DNA of 64,000 nt, taken from NCBI GenBank assembly GCA_018401415.1, contig JAGYKV010000017.1, positions 515,268 to 579,267 of the forward strand. The letters run 5' to 3'. Position 1 is the first letter of the stretch, and each line of letters opens with the position of its first letter. Below the pieces are notes generated by a model. The model searched no databases. It was given only the letters and a program-made list of their open reading frames with translations, and was not told where the DNA came from. Below, piece after piece: positions 1 through 9,516 of the stretch. This stretch comes from Candidatus Nanopelagicales bacterium. Its GTDB lineage: Bacteria; Actinomycetota; Actinomycetes; S36-B12. A program made the translations under genes and the position numbers.

Positions 1-1
1 A

Positions 2-85
2 GAAATATCTATCGGTCGCAATACTTTGTCGTACGAAGTTCTCCGTAACCTAAATATGTCGGACCAATCGATTCCCCATGATTAG
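2..85 (+). CDS. C-terminal end of an ABC transporter ATP-binding protein (5' part outside window)
   Basis: An open frame enters at the window edge and stops with TAG at 83-85, overlapping the permease start by 8 bases. Only 27 residues are visible, and they carry no diagnostic motif. The call rests on position: ABC-2 exporters usually have the ATPase translated just before, and coupled to, its permease. In related actinobacteria, as I recall, an ATPase-permease pair precedes ctaA. The sequence upstream of base 1 would settle it. Confidence 0.4.
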   Translation, partial: EISIGRNTLSYEVLRNLNMSDQSIPHD

Positions 86-803
86 TCGGAACGCACTACG
101 TCAGGGTGCATGGGAATTCAAACTCAATGTGAAGAATGGGGAGCAATTTTTATTGCTCGTTATTATCCCCATTGCAATCTTTTTAACGCTCACCCAAACC
201 GCAATAATAGGCGGCAGTAAATGGGATGTCGCAGGAGCTCTTTCCGTCTCCATCACCGTTTCCGTACTCGCTGCTGGATTTACCTCGCTCGCAATAGCAA
301 CCGCCTTTGAACGACGAAGTGGCACCCTGGTGACCATGGGCGTAACGCCTATCAGTCGAGTGGAACTTGTCATCGGGAAGACACTTTCCACCGTCTACTT
401 AGCCGCTATCTCTGCCTTGATCCTGGGGCTCGTTGCGGTTGCACTCGGGTGGAGACCAACCGCAAGCACCATGCTCGTTCCAGTTATTTTGTTATTGGGA
501 ATCGCGAGCGTCACAGGCCTTGCGTTTCTTCTCGCAGGCACAATGAGAGCAGAGGCAGTCCTGGCGCTGGCAAATGGGATATTCGTCATTGCCATGATTT
601 TTGGCGGAATTATTTTCCAATACCCAGGGTTCGTTGGCACGGTGGTCAATATGTTTCCTCCCGCTGCTCTGTTCAATTGCATGAGTCACGTCCTTGGCTC
701 AATGCCGCCTGATTCACCACCGCTTATTGTGTCTATTGGGGTACTGCTCGCATGGTCGGTGATTGGAACTCTTGCCGCGGCAAAATTCTTTAAGTGGCGT
801 TAG
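78..803 (+). CDS. ABC-2 type transporter permease
   Basis: This 241-residue polytopic membrane protein has about six hydrophobic segments, near residues 24-40, 52-74, 103-127, 132-153, 163-185 and 217-235. It lacks an ATPase domain, so it must pair with the protein that ends at base 85. The topology matches ABC-2 exporter permeases of the drug or lipid efflux type. The ATG sits inside the end of the upstream frame, implying translational coupling. It is followed 9 bases later by ctaA. Its place next to ctaA recalls the Rv1458c-Rv1457c-Rv1456c order of M. tuberculosis, but the substrate is unknown. A link to heme or cytochrome maturation is only suggested by position. Confidence 0.8.
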   Translation: MISRNALRQGAWEFKLNVKNGEQFLLLVIIPIAIFLTLTQTAIIGGSKWDVAGALSVSITVSVLAAGFTSLAIATAFERRSGTLVTMGVTPISRVELVIGKTLSTVYLAAISALILGLVAVALGWRPTASTMLVPVILLLGIASVTGLAFLLAGTMRAEAVLALANGIFVIAMIFGGIIFQYPGFVGTVVNMFPPAALFNCMSHVLGSMPPDSPPLIVSIGVLLAWSVIGTLAAAKFFKWR

Positions 804-812
804 GCTGATCAC

Positions 813-1760
813 ATGCCGATTCGCGGAACCAGACTCGTTTATCTAGCAAACGTTATTGCACAATCTGGAATCATTGTGACCGGCGCAGTCGTTCGAATTA
901 CTGGGTCTGGACTCGGATGCCCGACCTGGCCGCAGTGTGTCGAAGGTTCGTATATCCCAACTGCTCGACAGGAACAGGAATTTCACAAGTACATCGAGTT
1001 TGGTAACCGTCTGTTGACATTTGTTGTGGCAATAGTCGCCATTGCCACAATTATCGCCATGATCATTGATACCCGTCGCCGCAGGAAAATTGGCCTACCC
1101 GCACGAAAGACACTTATTATCCTCGCCATCGTTCCCCTGGTTGGAACTGCAATACAAGCAGTATTAGGTGGCATTACCGTGCTCACCGGACTGCACCCCG
1201 TGACCGTATCGGCGCATTTTTTGCTATCCATTGTTCTTGTGGCGGCAGCAGTAGTGCTTCTGGCTCGCAGCGGTGACCCCGGTGATCAACCGATCAGGTA
1301 CCTGGCACCGCTACCCGTGCGTGTTCTCACATGGTCACTGGTAGCCGTGACAGCGGTGGTGGTATTCCTTGGTGTCCTCGTTACCGGCAGTGGGCCGCAT
1401 AGTGGCGATGCTGAAACCGAGGTTAGATTCTCATTTGATCCGCAAACCATTTCGTGGATGCATGCCGACACCGTGTTCTTATTTTTAGGTTTGTTGGTGG
1501 GGCTGCTCATCACACTCTTTCTTTTCCCCAGCACGGGACGCATGCGTAAACGAACACTTATCTTGCTTGGAATCAGCTTGCTTCAGGGAACCATTGGATA
1601 CATTCAATATTTCACCGGCTTACCTGAACTCCTTGTTGGACTGCATGTCTTAGGTGCTGTCCTTGTCTGGATCGCGGTTCTCAATATCCCGTTCTCCATG
1701 CGAACACGGGGTATAGTCACGGCGAGTGAGGTTCGGATGCGAGAGAAGATTCATATCTAG
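813..1760 (+). CDS. ctaA: Heme A synthase (COX15/CtaA family)
   Basis: The protein oxidises the C8 methyl of heme O to the formyl group of heme A for cytochrome aa3 oxidase. It is a 315-residue membrane protein with about eight hydrophobic segments in two similar halves. The first external loop has the paired-cysteine pattern GSGLGCPTWPQC (residues about 30-41), as in CtaA proteins with a loop disulfide. It is followed by EFHKYIEFGNRL; many homologues have His where this has Asn. Later histidines that could bind heme lie in the LHPVTVSAHF, SWMHAD and GLHVLG segments. It converges on ctaB, 13 bases away, which makes the next step back in the pathway. Confidence 0.92.
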   Translation: MPIRGTRLVYLANVIAQSGIIVTGAVVRITGSGLGCPTWPQCVEGSYIPTARQEQEFHKYIEFGNRLLTFVVAIVAIATIIAMIIDTRRRRKIGLPARKTLIILAIVPLVGTAIQAVLGGITVLTGLHPVTVSAHFLLSIVLVAAAVVLLARSGDPGDQPIRYLAPLPVRVLTWSLVAVTAVVVFLGVLVTGSGPHSGDAETEVRFSFDPQTISWMHADTVFLFLGLLVGLLITLFLFPSTGRMRKRTLILLGISLLQGTIGYIQYFTGLPELLVGLHVLGAVLVWIAVLNIPFSMRTRGIVTASEVRMREKIHI

Positions 1761-1773
1761 GGAAAACTCGTGT

Positions 1774-2679
1774 CTAGGGAAGAAACGGATCCACACCAAT
1801 AAGGAGAAAAAGCAGAGCCAAATAGGTGATGGATCCGTGGAAAATACGCATGGCCGGCTTCTCGAGGTCGGCATAGTCAGCATTTTCACTTCTTGTGCGT
1901 CTCCACAATGAAATGGCTGACCACATAAACCAGAGTCCAAGAACCAGCGCGCCAACCGAGTATGCCCAACCCATTGGAGCTACCGGTATCAAAATCAGTG
2001 AAAAACCGACCATGACAATCGCATAGATCGCGATATCCCTGGTAACGGTGAGCGCCGGAGCAACGACCGGCAACATGGGCACTCCGGCCTGGGCATAGTC
2101 ATCGCGGTACTTCATGGCAAGCGGCCAATAGTGTGCGGGTGTCCAGAAGAACACGATCATGAACAAGATACCTGCGGTCCACGTCAGGGTACCTTGAACC
2201 GCAGCCCATGCAATCAAGACGGGCATGCAACCTGCTGCACCACCCCAGACAATGTTCTGTGGAGTATTTCTCTTAAGAATCATGGTGTAGCCCACGGCAT
2301 ACATAACAATCGCGAGGACTCCGAGAAGTGCCGCAAACCAGTTTGTCAGTAGACCTAAAACAAAAAAGCTAATGATTCCGAGGATCGTCGCCTGAACCAG
2401 TCCAGAGCGAGCGCTCACCATTCCAGCAGCGACCGGGCGTGAGCCGGTGCGGTGCATGACCGCGTCGATGTCCCTGTCATAGACGCTGTTGTACGTGTTG
2501 GCGCTTGCCGCTGCCGCGCTACCACCCACGAGGACCGCGATGGTGGGCATCAGGTCGGGCAATCCATTGGATGCAAGAAAGAGGGTGGGTATCGCCGTTG
2601 CCAATAGCAACTCCACAATTCGTGGTTTAGTGATCCAAAAATGAGCTGAGATCTTCTCCCGCACCCCTTGTGAACTCAC
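1774..2679 (-). CDS. ctaB: Protoheme IX farnesyltransferase (heme O synthase)
   Basis: CtaB attaches a farnesyl group to heme B to make heme O, the substrate of CtaA. It belongs to the UbiA prenyltransferase family and is 301 residues with about nine membrane helices. The first Asp-rich motif is NTYNSVYDRDID (about residues 61-72), with MHRTGSRP just after. The second conserved region is YRDDYAQAGVPMLP. The start is GTG at 2679. There is no Shine-Dalgarno sequence; instead TAGGTT ends 6 bases before the GTG, suggesting a leaderless mRNA. It is divergent from tkt. Confidence 0.95.
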   Translation of the reverse strand: MSSQGVREKISAHFWITKPRIVELLLATAIPTLFLASNGLPDLMPTIAVLVGGSAAAASANTYNSVYDRDIDAVMHRTGSRPVAAGMVSARSGLVQATILGIISFFVLGLLTNWFAALLGVLAIVMYAVGYTMILKRNTPQNIVWGGAAGCMPVLIAWAAVQGTLTWTAGILFMIVFFWTPAHYWPLAMKYRDDYAQAGVPMLPVVAPALTVTRDIAIYAIVMVGFSLILIPVAPMGWAYSVGALVLGLWFMWSAISLWRRTRSENADYADLEKPAMRIFHGSITYLALLFLLIGVDPFLP

Positions 2680-2685
2680 TCCCGT

Positions 2686-2691
2686 AACCTA
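2686..2691 (-). promoter_or_regulatory. Probable -10 box of a leaderless ctaB promoter
   Basis: TAGGTT on the minus strand is separated by 6 bases (ACGGGA) from the ctaB GTG. A transcript would start at or within a base or two of the start codon. No clear -35 box is seen. Confidence 0.5.
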
Positions 2692-2716
2692 CCGCGACAC
2701 TCGGCTTTCAGCCCAT

Positions 2717-2752
2717 GGTGATCGCTGCCCAAGGTGATCGCTGCCCAAGGTG
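2717..2752. repeat. 16-bp tandem repeat between ctaB and tkt
   Basis: The unit GGTGATCGCTGCCCAA occurs twice in perfect tandem (2717-2732, 2733-2748) and is followed by a third GGTG. It lies between the two divergent leaderless promoters, upstream of the tkt -10 box. Confidence 0.85.
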
Positions 2753-2776
2753 CCCTCAATTATTCCTTCGGGTCAA

Positions 2777-2782
2777 TAGACT
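2777..2782 (+). promoter_or_regulatory. Probable -10 box of a leaderless tkt promoter
   Basis: TAGACT is followed by CCTCAC and then the tkt ATG at 2789. The expected transcription start coincides with the A of the ATG. The short upstream region has no Shine-Dalgarno sequence, which supports leaderless translation. Confidence 0.5.
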
Positions 2783-2788
2783 CCTCAC

Positions 2789-4861
2789 ATGACTAATGTC
2801 ACCCATCTTCCACAGTTGGCCGATCCTTTGAACTGGACGAGTTCCGACTCCCAAGCAGTGTCATATTTGCGAGCCTTGGCCATGGATGCGGTTCAAAAAG
2901 TGGGAAATGGTCATCCCGGCACGGCCATGGCGTTAGCTCCCGTCGCCTATCTTCTTTTTCAACGCCTCATGACACATGACCCGAATGACCCTTCGTGGTT
3001 GGCGCGTGACCGTTTTGTCCTCTCGGCGGGCCACTCCAGTCTCACGCTCTACTCGCAACTTTTCTTGAGCGCGTACGGCCTCACCATGGCTGATCTCGAA
3101 AGTTTCAGAACGCTCGGCAGCCTCACACCCGGACATCCGGAGTATGGACACACGGTCGGAGTGGAGACGACTACGGGTCCATTAGGTCAAGGACTAGCCA
3201 CCGCAGTGGGAATGGCCATGGCAGAACGTTTCGATCGAGGGCTGCTACCCGGTGCTCCCATCGGGCATCGGGTATGGGTCATTGCCTCCGATGGTGATCT
3301 GCAGGAAGGTATTTCATCTGAGGCCTCCTCGCTCGCGGGGACCCAGAAGCTCGGCACCTTGAACGTGATCTGGGATGACAACAGAATATCTATTGAGGGA
3401 GACACTGAGGTCGCGTTCACCGAGGATGTGTGTGCGCGTTACCGAGCGTACGGATGGGATGTTCACGAAGTCGACATGCTTGCCCATGGCGATATCGATG
3501 TAACTTCTCTTTATGCAGCACTTGTCAAGGCTGCAAATAACACCGATCTCCCTAGCTTTATCCGCGTCCGCACCACCATTGCGTGGCCTGCACCGAGGGC
3601 TCAAGGAACGGCGAAGTCACACGGTTCTGCTTTGGGCCCAGAGGAAGTAGCTGCAACAAAAGTTGAACTGGGACTTGATCCACACAAGAACTTTCAGTTC
3701 GATGCCGCCCTGTTGGCCGATATTCGCAACTCCCTCAGCGACCGAATTCGCGTTGTCAAGTCAGCGTGGAATCAGCAATTCACCGATTGGCAATCCACAT
3801 CGCCCGAAGGATCAGCGCTGCTCGAAAGGCTGTTGGCACATCAACTTCCGCAGAATCTTGACTCCCATTTGCCTTCCTTTGACGGTATTTCATTTATGGC
3901 GACCCGCAAAGCATCCGGTCTGTGCATCAACGGGATTGCGGCCGCGATGCCCGAGTTGTGGGGCGGATCGGCGGATCTTGCAGAATCTAACAACACTTGG
4001 ATCGAAGGCTCGCCCAGTTTTCTCCCCTACATTTCCGAGAGCACATCCCCCTATGGAAGGAATATTCACTTTGGCATTCGCGAGCATGCCATGGGAGCCG
4101 CACTCAACGGAATTGCACTCGATGGCCTCTCCCGACCATTTGGTGGCACTTTTTTAGTGTTCAGTGATTACATGCGTGGCTCAGTTCGACTTTCGGCCCT
4201 GATGCAGACCGCCGTGACATATGTCTGGACGCACGACTCGATTGGTTTAGGGGAAGATGGACCCACCCACCAGCCGGTGGAGCACTTATGGTCTCTTCGA
4301 GCTATTCCTGGATTAAATGTTGTTCGTCCGGCAGATGCACATGAAACCGCTGCAGCTTGGTCTGCCACTCTTTCACTACGTGAACCAACGGGTCTCATTC
4401 TCACGCGTCAGGATCTTCCCGTGCTCTCGGATCCATCCCGCGAAGACATTATGCAGGGTGTCCGCCGCGGCGCATACATTGTTGTAACCGATGCCGCACC
4501 AGAGGTGATCATTATTGCTACCGGATCCGAGGTCAGCGTTGCTATAGCTGCCCGAGAGATCCTGTCAACAGAGGGCGTGACCTCCCGAGTGATATCCATG
4601 CCATGTACCGAATGGTTTGATCGCCAACCTTCAGAATACAGGCAGTCCGTATTGCCTCCAACCATTACAGCTCGCGTCGCGGTGGAAGCAGGCGCTACAT
4701 TCGGATGGTACAAGTACGTTGGTACCCATGGCGTGGTCGTTGGGATCGATCAATTCGGTTCCAGTGCTTCCGCGCGGGAGCTCTTTGAGATCTATCACAT
4801 AACTCCCACCGAGGTCGCACACGCATCCCGCCAATCAATCATTAATTCGACCGAAAAGTAA
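2789..4861 (+). CDS. tkt: Transketolase
   Basis: Transketolase transfers two-carbon units between sugar phosphates using thiamine diphosphate. The 690-residue length is normal. GHPGTAMALAPVAYLLF (about 42-58), GPLGQG and SDGDLQEG followed by a DDN step mark the ThDP and Mg binding domain. FGIREHAMGAALNG in the middle domain carries the conserved catalytic Glu, and EDGPTHQPVEHL follows. It opens the run tkt-tal-zwf-opcA-pgl, the classic actinobacterial pentose phosphate operon, with 12 bases to tal. Transcription probably starts at the ATG itself. Confidence 0.97.
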   Translation: MTNVTHLPQLADPLNWTSSDSQAVSYLRALAMDAVQKVGNGHPGTAMALAPVAYLLFQRLMTHDPNDPSWLARDRFVLSAGHSSLTLYSQLFLSAYGLTMADLESFRTLGSLTPGHPEYGHTVGVETTTGPLGQGLATAVGMAMAERFDRGLLPGAPIGHRVWVIASDGDLQEGISSEASSLAGTQKLGTLNVIWDDNRISIEGDTEVAFTEDVCARYRAYGWDVHEVDMLAHGDIDVTSLYAALVKAANNTDLPSFIRVRTTIAWPAPRAQGTAKSHGSALGPEEVAATKVELGLDPHKNFQFDAALLADIRNSLSDRIRVVKSAWNQQFTDWQSTSPEGSALLERLLAHQLPQNLDSHLPSFDGISFMATRKASGLCINGIAAAMPELWGGSADLAESNNTWIEGSPSFLPYISESTSPYGRNIHFGIREHAMGAALNGIALDGLSRPFGGTFLVFSDYMRGSVRLSALMQTAVTYVWTHDSIGLGEDGPTHQPVEHLWSLRAIPGLNVVRPADAHETAAAWSATLSLREPTGLILTRQDLPVLSDPSREDIMQGVRRGAYIVVTDAAPEVIIIATGSEVSVAIAAREILSTEGVTSRVISMPCTEWFDRQPSEYRQSVLPPTITARVAVEAGATFGWYKYVGTHGVVVGIDQFGSSASARELFEIYHITPTEVAHASRQSIINSTEK

Positions 4862-4873
4862 GGTGAAATTCAC

Positions 4874-5980
4874 GTGGCAAATATCCTTGAGCAGTTGACG
4901 CAAGCAGGAGTCAGTATTTGGCTAGATGACCTTAGCCGCAACAGGATAACGAGTGGGAATCTCGTTGAATTTATAAAGAAATATTCAGTGAAGGGTGTCA
5001 CCACTAATCCTTCAATCTTTCAGAATGCAATTTCACAAGGCTCTGATTCGTACCGTGATCAGATTCGCGAATGCGCCCAAAGTGGGCTTACCGCCGACGA
5101 AACCATCCGACTGATCACAACCGATGACGTGCGCTCAGCATGCGATATATTTGCGGAGGTCTTCGAACAGACACAGGGAATTGATGGAAGGGTGTCCATT
5201 GAGGTTGATCCGCGACTCGCCCACGACACAGATGGCACGGTTAAAGCCGCCAAGGACCTCTGGGCACTTGTTGATCGAAGGAACCTCTTCATCAAGATTC
5301 CTGCAACAAATGCAGGATTGCCCGCTATCACCGAAGTTATTGCACACGGAATCAGTGTCAATGTCACCTTGATCTTCTCAGTCGACCGTTACCGTCAAGT
5401 CATTGACGCATACATTGCAGGTCTCGAGAAAGCATCTGCTGCTGGGCTGAATCTCAGCACAATTCAATCCGTGGCCTCATTCTTCATCAGTCGTGTTGAT
5501 TCCAGCGTGGATTCCGCTCTCAATGCAATTGGGAGTGAACCGGCATTACAATTGCGCGGGTCAGCTGCGATCGCCAATGCGCGCCTTGCATGGCAGGTCC
5601 ACCTCGAGTCCCTAAATTCGCCACAGTGGAATTCCCTTGTGGGAGCTCAACCCCAGCGACCATTATGGGCTTCCACAGGGGTGAAGGATCCGCAATACCC
5701 TGATACCCGATACGTTTTTGAACTAGTTGCTCCAGGATGTGTAAACACTATGCCCGAGAATACTCTGAAAGCTGCTGCCGATCACGGCGTCTTAATTGGT
5801 GATACGGTCTCAGCACGCGCATCCGATTCAGCGGAAACATTTGCTCAATTGGCCGCAATCGGGATTGATATGCCCGAAATTTTGCGACAACTTGAGACCG
5901 ATGGTGTGGACAAGTTTGCTTCCGCGTGGATTGATCTTCTCGGTGTAGTTGGTGCCGCCCTTGAAGAGTCCTCTCAGTGA
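4874..5980 (+). CDS. tal: Transaldolase
   Basis: Transaldolase moves a dihydroxyacetone unit from sedoheptulose 7-phosphate to glyceraldehyde 3-phosphate. The 368 residues match the longer actinobacterial class. Lys141 in [10 protein letters not shown] is the Schiff-base lysine. The catalytic Asp lies in IWLDDLSR (18 or 19), followed by GVTTNPSIF (41-49). The start is GTG, with AAGGTG about 10 bases upstream. Its stop overlaps the zwf GTG by 4 bases (GTGA), so the two are translationally coupled. Confidence 0.96.
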   Translation: MANILEQLTQAGVSIWLDDLSRNRITSGNLVEFIKKYSVKGVTTNPSIFQNAISQGSDSYRDQIRECAQSGLTADETIRLITTDDVRSACDIFAEVFEQTQGIDGRVSIEVDPRLAHDTDGTVKAAKDLWALVDRRNLFIKIPATNAGLPAITEVIAHGISVNVTLIFSVDRYRQVIDAYIAGLEKASAAGLNLSTIQSVASFFISRVDSSVDSALNAIGSEPALQLRGSAAIANARLAWQVHLESLNSPQWNSLVGAQPQRPLWASTGVKDPQYPDTRYVFELVAPGCVNTMPENTLKAAADHGVLIGDTVSARASDSAETFAQLAAIGIDMPEILRQLETDGVDKFASAWIDLLGVVGAALEESSQ

Positions 5981-7506
5981 CGTATCACAATCCTTTAAGG
6001 TCACCTGAGGACCAACGGCTTCCGCGGATAGCTGGTCCATGTGCAATTATTCTTTTTGGCGTCACCGGTGATCTGTCCCGGAAAAAGGTCATGCCTGCAA
6101 TTTATGATCTCGCAAATCGCGGATTACTCCCGCCGGGTTTTGCACTCATTGGCTTTGCGCGACGTGATTGGGCCGACCAAGACTTCGCCCAAGAGGTTCA
6201 CGATTCCGTCCGCGAGTATGCCCGAACTCCGTTCTCCGAAAGCACTTGGCGCCAATTATCCGCTGGCATCCGATTCGTCGATGGTGATCTGACGGATCCG
6301 AATGCCTATTACAGGTTAATGGATATTGTGAATGAACTTGATATCAAAATGGGCACCGGCGGCAACCATGCATTCTATCTGTCCATTCCCCCAAACCTGT
6401 TTCCAGCGGTTCTTGAGAATCTGCAGGTCTCCGGACTCGCTACCTCCGGTGGCAATGCATCTTGGCGTCGAGTGGTGATTGAAAAACCATTCGGCCACAA
6501 TCTCGCATCCGCGGAGGAACTGAATTCAATCGTTGATCGAGTTTTCCCACCCGGCAGCGTCTTTCGAATAGATCACTACCTGGGCAAAGAGACCGTACAA
6601 AATATTTTGGCCGTTCGATTTGCCAACTCAATGTTCGAGCCACTGTGGAACAACAACTACGTGGACAATGTGCAAATAACCATGGCCGAGGACATTGGAA
6701 TTGCAGGCAGAGCCGGTTACTACGATGGCATTGGTGCAGCCCGCGATGTCATTCAAAATCACTTGATTCAGTTACTAGCTCTCACTGCCATGGAAGAACC
6801 GCTGTCCTTTAGCGCAGACGATGTCAGATCTGAAAAAGAAAAAGTTCTTCGTGCTGTTGTGGTTCCACCCGACATTGCAGCTCACACCGCGCGTGGACAG
6901 TATGCATCCGGTTGGCAAGGTGGTATTCCCGTTAAAGGTTTCCTTGAAGAGAAGGGTATTTCCCCTGATTCACAAACAGAAACATTTGCGGCAATTCGGC
7001 TCAATGTGGAAAATAGGCGATGGGCAGGCGTACCCTTCTACCTGCGGGCGGGGAAGCGGCTTGGTCGCCGAGTTACTGAAGTCGCGATCATTTTCAAACG
7101 TGCTCCGCACTTGCCTTTTTCCGAGTCTTCAACGGTGGAGCTCAGCAATAACGCACTGGTTTTTCGGATTCAACCTGATGAAGGAATAACTGTTCGTTTT
7201 GGCTCCAAGGTTCCCGATACGAGCACAATTCAGGTGCGAGATGTCACCATGGATTTCCAGTACGGGGACTCGTTCGTGGACACCAGCCCCGAAGCATATG
7301 AGCGACTTATTTTAGATGTTCTCCTAGGAGATCCACCCCTATTCCCACGACGTGAGGAAGTCGAACTCAGTTGGAAAATACTTGATCCCATCCTTGACCA
7401 CTGGTCAACCCAAGGGCCTCCAGAACAGTACGCAGCCGGTGGATGGGGACCATCTGATGCGTATGAAATGATCCGTCTCGATGGACGCACCTGGCGACGG
7501 CCATAG
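5977..7506 (+). CDS. zwf: Glucose-6-phosphate 1-dehydrogenase
   Basis: This enzyme oxidises glucose 6-phosphate to 6-phosphogluconolactone, the entry to the oxidative pentose phosphate pathway. The nucleotide-binding motif [14 protein letters not shown] is near residues 28-41. VIEKPFGHN and the active-site RIDHYLGKE (catalytic His, substrate Lys) are intact. The length of 509 residues is normal. The GTG start overlaps tal. OpcA, its actinobacterial accessory protein, follows, and the lactonase comes after that. Confidence 0.97.
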   Translation: MTYHNPLRSPEDQRLPRIAGPCAIILFGVTGDLSRKKVMPAIYDLANRGLLPPGFALIGFARRDWADQDFAQEVHDSVREYARTPFSESTWRQLSAGIRFVDGDLTDPNAYYRLMDIVNELDIKMGTGGNHAFYLSIPPNLFPAVLENLQVSGLATSGGNASWRRVVIEKPFGHNLASAEELNSIVDRVFPPGSVFRIDHYLGKETVQNILAVRFANSMFEPLWNNNYVDNVQITMAEDIGIAGRAGYYDGIGAARDVIQNHLIQLLALTAMEEPLSFSADDVRSEKEKVLRAVVVPPDIAAHTARGQYASGWQGGIPVKGFLEEKGISPDSQTETFAAIRLNVENRRWAGVPFYLRAGKRLGRRVTEVAIIFKRAPHLPFSESSTVELSNNALVFRIQPDEGITVRFGSKVPDTSTIQVRDVTMDFQYGDSFVDTSPEAYERLILDVLLGDPPLFPRREEVELSWKILDPILDHWSTQGPPEQYAAGGWGPSDAYEMIRLDGRTWRRP

Positions 7507-7521
7507 CGGACGGAGTTGACG

Positions 7522-8421
7522 GTGATCAGATTAGAAGATACAAGTGGTGGTGCCGTGGCAGCCGCAATTGCTGCGGAGCGTCACCGTTTGGGATCACCCG
7601 CCACCGGAATGGTGTTGACCATGTTGATCCTGGCATCTGAAGAGTTCCAGTCCGATGCAACCGCAGCAGCTGTGTCTGCGGCACGGGAACACCCCATGCG
7701 GATTGTGACCCTCATCCCTCGACCGGGTCGAATGGAACCATCACTTGACGCAGATATTGCGGTGGGTGGAGACGATGGCCCCGGAGAATTGGCAGTTTTA
7801 CGCCTCCGAGGGGACCTGGCCAACCATGGTAATTCGGTCGCCATACCCCTCCTGCTTTCAGATACACCTGTTGTTGCATTCTGGCCGACCTCACCTCCCG
7901 ACTCTCCCGCTAGTGACCCAATCGGCAAGCATGCGCAACTTCGAATCACTGATTCTGCGACATCAGCTGACCCCGAAACGCAATTAAGGAGTCGATTCGA
8001 GGGGTACACACCCGGTGACGTAGACCTTTCGTGGACTCGACTAACTCCATGGCGCTCGGCTCTTGCTGCGGCGTTTGACAACGTCGTGCCTGAAGTTGAT
8101 TCCATTGATATCGCTGCGGGTGAGAATGATCCGAGTGCTCTTCTGCTCGGGTCATGGCTACAACTGCGACTGCGCTGCGAGTCCCGGATCAGCCACACCC
8201 CCGACTCTGAACTGTCATCGGTAAACCTCATTACTTCACTGGGCAATATCAGTCTCACCCGGATAGACGCCCATCAGGCGGTGCTGGGTAAACCAGGAGT
8301 ACCGGATGCCACCATCGGTCTTCCAACTCCAGAACTCGCTGTCTTACTGAGTGAAGAATTGAAACATCTCAACCCAGATGAAACCTATGGTGCCGTGCTT
8401 GCCGCTTTTGGGCGCTCGTGA
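7522..8421 (+). CDS. opcA: Glucose-6-phosphate dehydrogenase assembly protein OpcA
   Basis: OpcA is an actinobacterial and cyanobacterial partner that activates or assembles Zwf. The family is recognised by LGSPATGMVLTMLILAS near the N-terminus, HPMRIVTLIPRPG, and AVLRLRGDLANHGNSVAIPLLLSDTPVVAFWP in overlapping pieces. I chose GTG at 7522 because GGAG ends 6 bases before it and the resulting MIRLEDT resembles the N-terminus of mycobacterial OpcA. A TTG at 7516 would abut the GGAG. The product is 299 residues. It follows zwf by 15 bases. Confidence 0.93.
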   Translation: MIRLEDTSGGAVAAAIAAERHRLGSPATGMVLTMLILASEEFQSDATAAAVSAAREHPMRIVTLIPRPGRMEPSLDADIAVGGDDGPGELAVLRLRGDLANHGNSVAIPLLLSDTPVVAFWPTSPPDSPASDPIGKHAQLRITDSATSADPETQLRSRFEGYTPGDVDLSWTRLTPWRSALAAAFDNVVPEVDSIDIAAGENDPSALLLGSWLQLRLRCESRISHTPDSELSSVNLITSLGNISLTRIDAHQAVLGKPGVPDATIGLPTPELAVLLSEELKHLNPDETYGAVLAAFGRS

Positions 8422-8431
8422 CGGTGGAACG

Positions 8432-9118
8432 GTGATTGAACCTCGCAATACTGCGGATCTAGATGTGAGTGTGATCGTCAACATAGCGATCAAGACTCTC
8501 GAAGGATCATCTTCGAGTGAACTTTTGCATATTGTTCTTACCGGAGGCAGTAGCGGAATGGCTTTTAATTCACAACTCGGTGATATCGCCGCCGCCTTAC
8601 CTGCCTCAGTGTGGAATCGAGTTCACCTCTGGTGGGGCGATGAACGCTTTGTTCCTCGACACTCTGAACAAAGAAATGATTATCGAGTTCGGGAGATACT
8701 CGGTCACTATTTCGCTGCCGATCGAGTACATCAAGTGAAGCACTCGGATGAATGTCCATCCGTCAACCATGCGGCATATTTGTACTGCCGAGAGCTTGCT
8801 AAGTATGGAAGTCCAAGCCCACGCTTCACATTAGTCATGCTGGGAATGGGCCACGATGGCCACATTGCTTCGCTATTTCCTTGGAGCCCACAACTGCATG
8901 CAATTGAAGTTTGCGTCCCGGTGGCTGATTCTCCGAAGCCCCCACCCGAGCGGGTGACCATGACATTCCCCACACTCAATAACTCCGACAAGACCGTGAT
9001 ATTTGCTGCCGGGGTTAGTAAGCAAAACGCACTCAACCGTGTTCTAGCAGATAGTGGATCGGTGGATGAGACACCCGCACGTGGGATTTTGGCGCGGGAA
9101 CTCGAAATCCTTACTTAA
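8432..9118 (+). CDS. pgl: 6-phosphogluconolactonase (DevB/Pgl type)
   Basis: Pgl hydrolyses 6-phosphogluconolactone made by Zwf. Family motifs are IVLTGGSSGMAF near the N-terminus, WWGDERFVP and MLGMGHDGHIASLFPWS, with the final KQNALNRVL region intact. An open frame extends up to an ATG at 8378 inside opcA, but GTG at 8432, just past the opcA stop and with GGTGGAAC before it, gives a normal 228-residue protein. It is the last gene of the operon. Its TAA shares bases with the stop codon of the converging rbpA. Confidence 0.94.
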   Translation: MIEPRNTADLDVSVIVNIAIKTLEGSSSSELLHIVLTGGSSGMAFNSQLGDIAAALPASVWNRVHLWWGDERFVPRHSEQRNDYRVREILGHYFAADRVHQVKHSDECPSVNHAAYLYCRELAKYGSPSPRFTLVMLGMGHDGHIASLFPWSPQLHAIEVCVPVADSPKPPPERVTMTFPTLNNSDKTVIFAAGVSKQNALNRVLADSGSVDETPARGILARELEILT

Positions 9119-9447
9119 TTGCCACGTAATTTGTCAACGGCTTCCTGCAAAATCGCCGCGCCATCTTTATCGGACCGACGTTCTTTGACATAAGCCAAAT
9201 GGGTCTTATAGGGCTCAATTTTTGGGGGCAGTGGTGGGTTGTCTTTATCGGTTCCCGCGGGAAGCCCGCAACGTGGGCAATCCCATTCCTCCGGAACCTC
9301 AGCCTCTATCGCGAAACTGGGTCGGGACTCGTGTTTGCGGCTGCACCAGAAGGATACGAAGAAGCGTGGAGCAGCCTCTCCCCGTTCAGCCTCGCCCATG
9401 GGACCGGCACCAACGCGGCTACCTCGGATTGCACTACCACCAGCCAT
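9115..9447 (-). CDS. rbpA: RNA polymerase-binding protein RbpA
   Basis: RbpA binds the housekeeping sigma factor and stabilises open promoter complexes in Actinobacteria. The 110 residues include the RIRGSR-like N-terminal tail (AIRGSRVG). The zinc-binding core follows, with Cys in FWCSRKHE and WDCPRCG. The sigma-binding C-terminus contains EPYKTHLAYVKERRSD. The sequence looks more like streptomycete than mycobacterial RbpA. GGAAGG lies about 8 bases before the ATG. It is downstream of secG and may be cotranscribed or have its own promoter in the 69-base gap. Confidence 0.95.
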   Translation of the reverse strand: MAGGSAIRGSRVGAGPMGEAERGEAAPRFFVSFWCSRKHESRPSFAIEAEVPEEWDCPRCGLPAGTDKDNPPLPPKIEPYKTHLAYVKERRSDKDGAAILQEAVDKLRGN

Positions 9448-9516
9448 GTGTATTTCCTTCCAAATCGAGAATCATTCGCGTACTGATACGGATCCCTACA
9501 TGATTACATTGTGAAG

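Noticed and set aside
3663-4157. A 164-codon plus-strand open frame
   Set aside because: It lies wholly inside tkt in another frame.
7581-8258. A 225-codon minus-strand open frame
   Set aside because: It is antisense to opcA, which has clear family motifs. The frame has low-complexity Ser/Arg composition and no recognisable domain.
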